From assembly GCA_019916065.1 (NCBI GenBank), contig CM034241.1, forward strand, positions 22,955,541-23,019,540: DNA of 64,000 nucleotides, read 5' to 3'. Below are positions 24,401 through 36,400 of this stretch, piece after piece (the stretch's first letter is position 1; each line of letters begins with the position of its first letter). The stretch is from Vitellaria paradoxa. Its lineage: Eukaryota; Streptophyta; Magnoliopsida; Ericales; Sapotaceae. Below the pieces are notes generated by a model, which saw only the letters and a program-made list of their open reading frames with translations, made no database searches and was not told the DNA's origin. Position numbers and translations under genes: made by a program.

Positions 24401-27400
24401 TAATATTTTACTCATTTTAATTATAAGACCATTACACGTGTTATGAAAAAATATATAACACAAACTAAAAATTAGTATGAATATTCGATTAACAATATTG
24501 ATATTGTTAAAATAAAAGAAGAAATAAAATATTGAAAAGAAAAGAATTGTATTAATGCGTGTATTGAATACAATAGAATAGCAACTCTATTTATAGAGGT
24601 GCCAATATAGAATCAGAATAGAAATAGGAAACTAAATTAGAATAAGAATAGAAAATAATAAGAAAACCTATAATGAAAAGGAAAAGGATTTCCTAATTAT
24701 AATTTCTAAATTTCTATATCTTATATATGTCAACACCCTCCCTCAAACTCAAGATAGAAATTAGAAACCAACTTGAGTTTGGAGACTAAGAACTGGAAAG
24801 CAGTCAGCACATCCCTATCACTTTGCGCAGGTTACATGCCTTGAGAGGTCACGAACATAGCTTTGGTTAGACGCCGTAAGACCACGAGCCCAAATCTACT
24901 AACGCGCTTCAAGGTCACAAAAAAACGTAGATCCAAATCTACTAATGCGCCTCGAGGTCACAAAAACATAGATCCAAATTTATTAATGTGCCTCGAGGAC
25001 ACAAAAATGTAGATCACGAACCGAGCTTATAGGGGGAAAGGCATTGAATGGCCAAAATACGCAAAGCCAAAAGCGCAAGATAGCATGTGCATGTCTTCAA
25101 ACGAGTGATTAGGGTCTTCAATAGAGAAACTGAAGCAACAACAAATATCTCCAAAAGAGAAACTCAAAAGCCAAAAGCGCAAGATAACATGTGCATGTTT
25201 CCAACAGAGTGATCGAGGTCTTCAATAGAAAAACTAATGTAACAAGAAGTATCTCCAAAAGAGAAACTTGAAATTTAAAAATTCCAAAAAAACTAGATGA
25301 ATAAACAAAAAATGATATGAAATTGGGTAGAGGAGCAACGGAGGCAGCGGCGACGCCAGGAAAGGCAACACTGGCGGCCAAAGATGTGGTTGTTGGATAC
25401 CTAGTCTACCCAGGATCAAAAATCATAGGCTCTGATACCATGTTAAAATAAAAGAAGAAATAAAATATTGAAAAGAAAAGAATTGTATTAATGTGTGTAT
25501 TGAATACAATAGAATAGCAACTCTATTTATAGAGGTGCCAATGTAGAATCAAAATAGAAATAAGAAACTAAATTAGAACAAGTATAGAAAATAATAAGAA
25601 AACCTATAATGAAAAGGAAAAGGATTTTCTAATTATAATTTCTAAATTTCTATATCTCTATATCTTATTTATGTCAACAGCTATAAATTTATCATATCAC
25701 TATTTTAGAATTTATTTTATATATTTATGACATAATTATGACATCGCAGTTCAACTACAGTTGAACTAGTGATCCATCCATCAGATCACTTTCCCGATTC
25801 ACCGAATGGTCCAGTTTTGAAAACATTGCCCATAGGGGCATTCCAAGCTCCCGAGTCCCTCCATCCATGATGTGACTCTGAAACCATGCACTAACCTATA
25901 AGACACTCTTGTGAGGCATTTTCGGGTGATATTTCAAAAGGAAGACCCCACATGCCAATGGAATCCCATGACCCCATCCCTCTATGGCAGGTCTTCACAT
26001 ACGCACCTTCTAAAACACTTGGTTCTAGAGAATATATGATTACCTTGTGTTGTGGTCAGATCTGTGCACCGGGTGAGGTGTGGGCCGTGGACCTCGATTG
26101 CAACGTGGTGCGTCCATGTTCAACTGAATGGTGAAAAATATCATTTTGATTTTCGAAATAGGGCCTTATTACAGAGATTTGGAGTCGCCACCTGACACTT
26201 CTTAAAATGGGTGTGTCAAGAAACCCGAGTATTGATTTAAGTTTAAAATGTTTTGATTAAATTTTTAAAATTGTGATAAAAAACCCTTTTAGTGACTTCT
26301 ACTTGGTCTAAGAGATAGTGGATCTAGGAGTTCGATTGCGCATGTAAACTGTTACACCTAGATAGCTAAGGATATCCAAAGTCTCATTCTACTCTTCGCA
26401 ATAGCAATCTCGCAAAATAATATCTGGTTTATAATAATCAATATAATATAACCCCAAAATGATTAAAAATGTGCATGGTATATAAAATATGAGGTGGCTG
26501 AGCCTTGTAGGGTTGCCTACGTATCTCTTCAAGAATTAGACCGATCATAGTTTGTGTGTGCGCATGTAGTGAGACGTTTGCCTATTTGGCTGTGATGTTC
26601 CCTAGGGGGTTCTATATGCTAGTTTGGCATTGATATTCCCACTAGGGATGTTCTGTAAAAGGTGAGTCCCACTAGGGATGAGATTGATACTGTAAACTAT
26701 ATTTGGACATGAAATTAGGTATGTGGACTTAGATAACCCTTATACATGAGAGTATGTATGCTAGGAATGGTCATAGAGACTGTGATATCCTCACTCGGAG
26801 TGAATAGTGAGAGATGGTCTATGAAGACCGAGGAGACCAAACTCAGGGAATGCCTGAGCTGCCTACATACTTTATGAAGAGATCAAGTCGACATAGTTTA
26901 GACTTAAGATGATCCGAACCACATGCTTATGTGTTTATGTAATGCTGGATGTGATAATAATGAATTAGTTTAGATGTAGGAGCTTCGCTCGGGGTTTAGT
27001 CAACGCTTAACTAGGTATGAAGGTAATGAATTAGTCCAGATGTGTGACTGCAAAATGTCGTGGCAGAAAACTAGTGGCCTTAGGCATCATCATTAGCCAC
27101 AATAGGCTAAGTGTGTTTTAGTTAGTGATCAATGAGGTCAATAGTTTGCACTGGATTAATGTGAAGGAGTCTAACTCTTAGAACCGATGTGGGAATAAGT
27201 GACTTGTGCTTAATCTAGATATAAGAGCTTAGCTCCTAGTCTGATGAGTAAGTGCCTTGTGTTGAGGTATTTGCACAAAATTCACTCAGAATAAAAGTCC
27301 AAGAAGGAAACAAGGACACTGACGTTTCTGCATGAAACGTAAATCTTCCTCTGCCATTTTTATTAAATGCAAATGGTGCCTATTATATAGGCTGATTACA

Positions 27401-30400
27401 TGAGAAATATCAAAAACTAACTTGCACAAAAATAGCACACGTTCTGTGACGTGTTTACATGGATAGAAACAAAGAAAAAAAAACTAACAAAAGTTCATGG
27501 AGAGAAGTGGCAGAAGAATAGGAACACCACATAACTGAAGTTTGAATCAATCTTCAACACCTTGCACTTGACTCAATATGGGAGCCTAGCTCCAGGATAG
27601 GGGTGTGTGTCAACGCTTAGCACTACTTGAGTAGGGGAGCCTCGCTCTAGAACAAGAATGGATTCTGGAAGTTAGTACCTTACGCATAACAAGATAAGGG
27701 AGCTTCGCTTCAAATTTGGTGAATATGTTAGTGCTTCGCACCTAGAGCCTTGCTCAGTGATGGATGCGCGCTTCGCGTGTTCAACTAAGTCAGTGCCTCA
27801 CAATTAGCTCTAAGGAAGAGCCCCACCATGTGATTGATCACTGCCTCACGTTTGAGATTGAGTCAATACCTCGCAATTAACTATGAGAAGAGCTTAGCTT
27901 TGTATTTGAGTGGAAGCGCCTAGCTCTGTGATTAATCAGTGCTTAGTGCTTGGGGTTCTAGTTAGTGCTTAGCATTTTAACTCAGTAAGAAGGAGCCTAG
28001 CTTTGTGGATAGCTATTGTTAATGCTCAAGTTTGAATGATATGGGCCTACAAGAAAAGTATAATGTGAGTGACGGAGTTGATATGATTAGAAATGCCTTA
28101 GGCATGTTGAATGTGATGACATTGTATACTCTAGCATTCATTTGTTATCATGTATGATATATGTCAGATATATTTATGGGAGCCATGACTCAAAAACCAC
28201 CAGCTTAGCTAATCCTAAGTCATTTCCAGTTTGTGGAATATTGGTTGTTCAGGTGAATGCTTTAGATTGATAAGCGTTTAATTTCTAAGTCTATGTTAAC
28301 CCAAGTGGATGTGTGTTTGCATGTATCATAATATTTCTAAAATGTCAAGGCATGTTAAGGCCTCGCACATAACTAGGTAAGGGAGCATTTGATATATTCA
28401 CAATATTCTTTAATAAAAACCTTATCCAAGAACCTTTATTCCACAAATTAAGAGTTAGAAAATTTATCCACCATCATTCGTGCAAACTAGTCAACAGCAT
28501 TAATCTCACACAAGCTATCCCTAACAATAAATGGTTCGAGCTATATGGCTATTGTTAGAATATAGGACTTTTTATTTTGTTTCCATACTTAGTATTAATA
28601 GCTCTATCGAGTTGTCACAGTTGTAGTTACCTTATTTCCTTATCGATATTATAGTCCTCTCAATCAAACTTTTATTAGTGCTGATGTCACATTCTTTAAG
28701 TCCACTATTTTCTTATCTGAGTCACAATCTTTATCATCCTTGGATGCCAATCTTCCATCACCTATTTTTTTCTTATTTCAGTCAATCATGTGACTTGTCC
28801 TCTAATTCTAGTCATTTAGACCGTTCTGATTTACAGGTGTAAAGTCGACGTAAGGTAGATGGACCACCCGTTATTTCTATTACCCCACCATCTTCTCTAG
28901 CCTCTTCAGATTTTGGAACTATTTCTAACTTACCCATTACCCTCCAAAAAGGTCAACATACATGTACTTCCCATCCTATTTCCAATTTTGTTTCATATCA
29001 TGTCTTGTCTCACTCTTATCATGTTCTTGATTCCTCGTTATCTTCTATCTCTACTCCTAACTCTATGGATGAAGCTTTATCTCACTCTAGATAACGTTCT
29101 GCAATGGACAATGAGATGTCTGCACTTTACGCTAATGATACTTGGGACTTAGTTTGCTTTCCTCCTGGCAAGTATATGGTCAATTGTCGTTGGGTCTATA
29201 TAATTAAAGTTCATCCTAATGGTTCTTTTGACAAGCTAAAAGTTCGCTTGGTTGCAAAAGGATATACACAAGTGTATGGCCTCTAACTTCTAATAAACTT
29301 TTTCACTAGTTGCTAAGATTACAACTGTGCGTCTCCTCAACTCCTTAGTGGCTATACATCATTAGCTTATTCATCAACTAGACGTCAAAAATGCCTTCCT
29401 GCATGGTATTTAGAGGAGGAAGTCACATGGAGCAACCTCCCAGGTCGGTTGCTCAAGGGGAGTCTGAATTAGTACGCAGATGAGGAAATCCATATATGGT
29501 TTAAAACAATCTCAATGTGCCTAGTTTGGTAGATTCAGTGCTATAGCTATAGAGTTTGGCTCGACTCGGTGTGGGGTTGACCATTTTGTTTTCTATTGTC
29601 ATTCTACTCATGGGAGAATATAGCTCTTGGTATTTGTTGACGATATTGTTATCGCAGATGATGATTCACAAGGCATTATTCATTTGAAAACATTCCTCCA
29701 AACCAAGTTCAGTACGAAAATTTTTGAGTCATTAAAATATTTCTAGGCATTGAGGTTAGGGGTGAGCATCGGTCAATATGGCTCAGAAATTATAATTTTT
29801 AACCGAACCGATTAATTTCAAAAATTAAAAATGATAATTAAACCGACTAAATAATATGCATTAATTGAATATTAACCAAATCAAATTATATGGGTTTGGT
29901 TACGGTCGGTTCAGTTTTATAGGCTTATAAATTTAAATATATTTTTCTATAATTTAATTATAGAGATAAAATAATAATTTTTATATAAGTGCTACTTAAG
30001 ATTTAGAGTGTTTGTTTAAAATTATAATGATTTGTTGATTTCCCATAACTTTTGAGATTTCAAAAGACAAAACCATTGATAGGAGTGAACATTTCAGTTA
30101 ATTATAAATATATATATATATATATATTAAATATTAAGTAAATTTAATTATGTTATTTCAGTTTATTTGGTTTTAGAATTTCAAAATCATAACCAAAACC
30201 GATAACCGTTATTTTTACAAAAAATAACTGAACCGACCGTTGCTAAATAAATAACTAAACCAAACTCATTAAATTTGGTCGGTACGGTTCGAAAATCAAA
30301 TTTTAACCAAATTGTGTACAACCCTAATTGAGGTAGCCCAGCCACAGAAGGGAACTGCACTCTCACAGAGAAAATATATGCTCAACCTATTGTCTGAAAC

Positions 30401-33400
30401 AAGTATGCTAGGCAGCAAGCTTGTGGATACTACAATGGATCCTAATACAAAGCTGGTTGCAGACAAATGTGATTTACTAGATAATCCCAGTTTAGTAGAG
30501 GAGGTTAGTTGAGAAACTAAATTATTTGACAGTAACTAGATAGGATAATGCATTTGCTATAAGTGTGATCAGTCAATTCCTTAAATCACCTCATACTAGT
30601 CATTGGGATACAGTTATTCGGATTTTGAAATATTTGAAGGGAGCACCTCGTAAAAGCTTATGTTACAAAGATCATGGATACATGTCAATCCAGGGATATA
30701 CAGATGCCGACTGGACAAGGTCTCCATTAGATAGATGTTCTACAATTGGTTACTGTATCTTCGTTGGAGGCAACTTAGTTTCAGGAAAAAGTAAGTGGAC
30801 AGTTGTAGCAAAATCAAGTGCAGAATTAGAATGTAGGGCCATGGCCTACACCTCATGTGAGCATGTTTGGATACAGTATTTGATGAAGGAATTGGGTATT
30901 TTTATTCACAACCAATGGAATTATTATATGATAACCAAGCAACTATCCACATTTTCTCTAATCCAGTATTTCATGAAAGAACTAAACATACTGAGATGGA
31001 TTCATTTTGTTAGAAAAAAGATCATACAAAATATCATCAAAACTTGTCACATTTGATATGAGGATCAACTAGCAGATTTGTTCACCAAAGCTCCTGGGGA
31101 TGAAAGAACTAAACATACTGAGATGGATTCATTTTGTTAGAAAAAAGATCATACAAAATATCATCAAAACTTGTCACATTTGATATGAGGATCAACTAGC
31201 AGATTTGTTCACCAAAGCTCCTGGGGTTATCGGATTCAATATATATAACAAGCTTAGAATATATATTATACATGCTCTAGCTTGAGAGAGTGTTAGATAT
31301 GAAAATATGATAGGAAGATAATTAGTTTCTTGATTTCCTAGTGTAGGAATATTTAATTGATTGATTATAATAGTTTCCTAATATGTATAATTTGCAAATA
31401 CGTAGGATTCCTACGCATGTAAATAGTTAAGATGAACCATAATACAATATAATTATTACACCTTTCAATTTAATTTTCTTTACAGGAACCTTTCGCTATA
31501 GTTTATACAGATGTTTGGGGTCCCTCCTGCTTTAACAGTATTAATGGTTTCTCCTATTTTGTGATATTTGTTGATGCCTTTTTCCCATATAACATGACTT
31601 TTTTAAATGAAACAACGGTCTGATTTACCTTCTATTATTTTTCTCTTTTACAATGAAATTGTTACTCAATTTGATAGAAAAATTAAAAGTTTTTGGTTCT
31701 GATAATGCATTAGAATATATTCAGACAATTGTTCATACCTTTTGTATTGATAGAGGCATTATTCATCAAACTAATTATTCTTGCACCTCTCAACAAAATA
31801 GTACTGCTAAACGCAAACATCATCAATTCGTTGGATGCTGCACGTACCTTTATGTTTCACATGCATGTCCCTAACCTTTTTTGGCAAGTGCTGTTCTCGC
31901 TGCTTGTTATCTTATTAATAGGGTATGCAAACCTCTTTTATCCAATCAATCTCCCTTTTCTCTTCTTTACCCTAATTGGTCTTCCTTTCCTTTTTCTCCT
32001 CATTTTTGGTAGTATTGCCTTCATTCATATTTCTAATCCTAATTAGGACAAACTCTCACCTCGTTCTCATAAGTATATCTTTTTAGGATATTCTTGCACT
32101 CAGAAAGGTTATCGTTGTTATCGCCCCTCTTCATGTTGTTCCTTTGTGAGTGTTGATGTCACTTTTTTGAGTCAACTATATTTTTTTTTCTTGGTGGTGA
32201 CCTCTTGTCCTCTTAATCTTATTTCTTCTCGTGAGGGAGCGCATTCTCCTATTCTTCCTGCTCCCTTATCCTCCATCTATAATCCTATGTCCTGGTCTTC
32301 CTCTCTTGGCCCTACCACAGAATCCTCTGCAGTGTCCGAACCATTAATTCTGTCTGAGCTCCTTGTTTGTGCCACTACTTCTAGACCCAATGCGCCTCCG
32401 CAACAAGTTTACCGATGCGATCCTAATAGGAAGGTCATTCTTCTCTTGCTAGTTGATCCCACTTCTTTGTTTACCTACTCCTTCCCTCGTTCTGACTTGC
32501 TTATTGTTTTACAGAAAGGTAAGCGGACTTGCACTCTCAATCCTATTGCCAATTTTGTTTCTTACCATCGCCTTTCTCCTTCTCTTTCTCACTCTGTTTG
32601 TGCCTTGTCTTCTGTATTTATTCCTACTTCATATAAATAGGCCTTATATGTTCTAAGGTGTCAAAATCAGACATGGGAACTCACTCCCCTTCCCACTAGC
32701 AAACATACTGTTGGATGCTACTGGGTTTATATTATTAAGTATCTTCAAGATGGTCCATATGAGCATCTTAAGACTCTGTTGCTTGCCAAAGGGTATACTC
32801 AAACATACGATGTTGACTGCTCTGAGATTTTCTCTCGTCACTCGCCTAAATTCAATTCGGATTTTTCTTGCTGTTTCGTCAACTAATCTTGGCCTTTACA
32901 TCAACTTAACATTAAGAATGCTTTTCTCCATGGTAAGCTTAAAGAAGAAGTCTATATGGATCAGCCCCCTAGTTATAGCATTCTTGGCAGTAAGCATCTT
33001 GTGTGTCACTTATAACATGCTTTATATGGCCTAAAACAGTCTCCTCAGCCTTAGTTTGATCGTTTCAGCTCTATTCTTCTCGATGGTGGGTATACTTGCT
33101 CAACTGCTGATCACTCTGTATTTATGCGCCGTACATTTTCTGGCACTATTATCTTAATTGTGTATATGAATGACATTACTATCTCTAGTGATAATATCTC
33201 GGGTATTGTAGCTTTGAAATAATATCTTGCTACTTAGTTTCACACTAAGAATCTTGGCCGACTTTGTTACTTTCTCGGGATTAAGATTGCCCGCTTATCA
33301 CAAGTTTTCACTTTGTTAATGCAAGTATGTTTTGGATTTGCTATATGAGACTGGCCTCCTAGGTGCTTGTCTTGTTGATACTTATATGGACTCCTATACT

Positions 33401-36400
33401 AAGCTGGATGCTACTTCGGGAGAGGTCTTTTCTGATGTGCTCAACTATCTCATTGTCACTCGTCCCGATATCACCTATGCCATGGTTGTTGTCAACCAAT
33501 TTATGCATAGCCCTTGTCTTCCACATTTTCAGGCTATTCGCCAGATCCTACGATATTTGAAACATTCCCTTGCTCTCTATCTGTCACTAGTTATAGTGAT
33601 GTTGATTGGGTCAAGAGTCAGACTGATCATCGTTCGACTTCAGGTTACTGTACATTTGTTGGTGGTAATTTGGTTACTTGATGCAGTAAGAAACAACAGA
33701 TTGTGGCACGTTCGAGCACAGAGGTTGAGTACATGCTATGGTTCATACTACCTCTAAGATGTTATGTGTACGATATCTTCTACGTGACTTTGGCATTGAT
33801 ATTCCTGCTTCTATGGCTATGCATTGTAACAATCAAGTCACCATTCAATTTGTTCGATCACCTTCCCAGTTGGTCGATTTTCTTATCAAGCCATTGCCTC
33901 GTTCTTCATTTTAGAGTCTCTCTTACAAGATGTGCATTTTTTTACTTATATGCTCCAGCTTTGCTCCAGCTTGAGGGGGCGTGCTAGAATATAGAATTTT
34001 TTATTTTGTTTCCTTTCTAGTATTTGACAGCTTTATTAAGTTGTCACAGGTATAACTCTCTTATTTCCTTGTTTGATTGTAAACTTTCACTATAAATTAT
34101 AAATATAATTTACAGGAGAAGGGAGAATATACTTCTTCAATTCTCTCATTCTTTTTTTCAATTGCCATGAATCACACATGAACCAAGGACTTCGTAATTT
34201 TTGCATCTCAAAAATTAAAAAGTATTTATACATGAAAATAGAGAATAACAATCTTAACTTGTCCCCCTCGTTGCATGATAAGTTGATGATAATTCATTTC
34301 AAATCAAATCCTCTCCATATATAACATATTTTTGGCATCAACAAGTTGTAGCAAGTTGGGGGATGGAGAGTTGGTGGAGTAGCCTTCTTCTAATAAGTTA
34401 CAAGGGTGCAGCTCAAGCACCCTAAGTTTGTATGCTACTCTAAAACTACAATAAGCTATCAATCCACATCCTTGAGAGGCAAAGGCCATTACTTAGTTGG
34501 AACCTTGTATACTTCTAGTGCACTTGTGTTGCATGCCCTCCACGGAGCTTTCCAAACGTATTTCACTTAACAAAGAGAAGGTCTTAGACAAGATCCTCAA
34601 ACATGAATGCTTTGGTTCAGAAAGTATAGATAATAATAGATGTGATACATAAGTTTTATCTTCAAGGTTTTAAGTCATTAACAGCCAACAATTAGAAGAA
34701 GAACTCTACATACCTTTAATTACTTGAAAAGAAGTACAGAAAAAAATAATAAAAAAATTCAACTCCATTTAGACCGAAGAACATAAATGAATGTACATTT
34801 TAAGCAAAATATTAGGAATTACTATTGTTCCAATAAAAACCAAGGTTCCTTGAATCGTTTTTTTTTCCCCTTTTTATACATATTCCTTTTGAGGGAATGA
34901 TTACTTCTTATTACAAGTATTATTAGACAATAGTTTACATTTATTTATTTTTAATCATAAAATTAATTTAGCTTGGTAACTATAGAAAGATTCAAATTAC
35001 TTATAAACATGACCTTATTGTACATATTTCACACACTTCATCATCAATAAGCACCTTCATGCACCACCTTCACAAAACGTATATTTGAAATAATCATATA
35101 CACTATGTCCTATATCATATATGTTAAAGTAGCTGGATATATATTATTGAGCCAATTTTCTAACAGTATAAGTTTTTGGAACAATAAGTGCTTTAACATA
35201 GTATCAAATCAGGGGGTCTTGGGTTATCGTTATCGTGTTTCTTTCCCTGTTTATTCTTGCACACTCTATTATGTCTTGGTTGGTGCACAACTTTATTTAA
35301 TTCTTCTGTCTCTCTACAACACTTTGTTTAGCTTGATATATATTGTTGGTCCCATTTCCTAGCATCTAAACTTTTACAACACTTGGTGCTTTAACAATAC
35401 AAGCACATATATGTTCAACATTCCAGTCTAATGTTTAGAAGTCTAATGTTTCTAAACTCTCAAGAAAACACTCCTTAAATTAGATAATTTATATTATAAA
35501 AACAATGATTGAATGGAAAGACTTGACACCTTATGGTTGTCTAAGCTGGTATTTATATTCATAGGATTTTGTACAAACTAGGAAACTATACAGAAAATCA
35601 CAATCTAATGTCCTATGCTAGGAAAGAGAAAAAAATCAATGACCTATTCTACATTTACAATATTTACCATATCTCACAATTCTCTAACATAAATAAACAG
35701 TAACAATAATAACAACAATAACCACTAAAATGAATGGTTATTCAAAAGCAAATTTACTAACACTAACTTCCTAAATTTTGATAAGGAAGGATGGGATTCA
35801 AAACAGAGAGACCAGACAACTTCTAAGAGAAGATGAGGGAGAAAAAACATACAATAAAAATCATAGACTAAATTAAATGTTTTAGATATAGTCCCATGAT
35901 TAGTGATGCTAACCTCTTTAACACTCAATGCTGCTCCACCTCTTGAATCCCCATCTAGCTTTGTCAAAATGGCACCAGTAATTCCAATTTCAAGGTTGAA
36001 AGTTGTGACCAAGGCTGAAAATTGATCAACAACAATGACAAGCCATGAGAAGCAAGAAGGACACAGAAATTGCTGATAGCATATATATAGTTATTATTTT
36101 GTTGGCAATACTCAGAGCAAACTTTTGATATGTAATTTTATATTTTAGAATGTCACAATCTTGTAATGGTAGATTTGCTCTACATTGGCCAAAGAGTGTT
36201 TGAACACTTCCTACGGATGTTTGAATGAAGAGATTGTATTGATGGAAGATTCACAAATTAACCGGGTGAAGAACACACAGTTGTGCTTCAGTCATAGGCA
36301 GGTCATGCCCACAACGTGCCCGCAAAGCATACCAGAACAGAAGCACGCACTACTGGATGTTTGAGTCAACCAAAACCAGTATGCCTCACTAGCAGCTCGT

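Larger units (their letters stand above)
23810..25832. mobile_element. Possible DNA transposon with inverted ends, carrying a nested LTR element
   Basis: GGTTTTGAAAACTAAACTAG near 23813 pairs with the complement of the right end (AATGTTTTCAAAACTGG near 25813-25829). Both sides continue into AACCGGTTCAA-type sequence. This resembles a widespread plant MITE/MULE terminus. The small LTR element at 24505-25679 sits inside. Boundaries are approximate. Confidence 0.4.
28680..31290 (+). pseudogene. Copia pol 3' half (integrase end, reverse transcriptase, RNase H), interrupted
   Basis: Seen in order: [11 protein letters not shown] (integrase C-terminus), [17 protein letters not shown] and [14 protein letters not shown] (reverse transcriptase start, 29104-29286), FLGIEV cut by a MITE at 29757, then [14 protein letters not shown] (30312-30512) and the RNase H part [20 protein letters not shown] (30565-31056). 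Stops and shifts are numerous. Confidence 0.7.
28553..34150 (+). mobile_element. Mosaic of two Ty1-copia remnants in intron 9
   Basis: An LTR-like segment (28553 to about 28670, TGTTAGAATATAG..) matches the LTR starting at 33982 (TGCTAGAATATAG..), which follows the purine tract CTTGAGGGGGCG. Between them lie the 3' half of one copia (28680-31290, ending in a different LTR at 31291 to about 31485) and the integrase-to-RNase H part of another (31486-33980). All frames are broken. The order suggests nested insertion plus deletions. Confidence 0.7.

Noticed and set aside
25118..25419. Minus-strand hydrophobic frames in the TRIM interior
   Set aside because: They are translations of tandem repeats; no start context or domain, and the element otherwise lacks coding.
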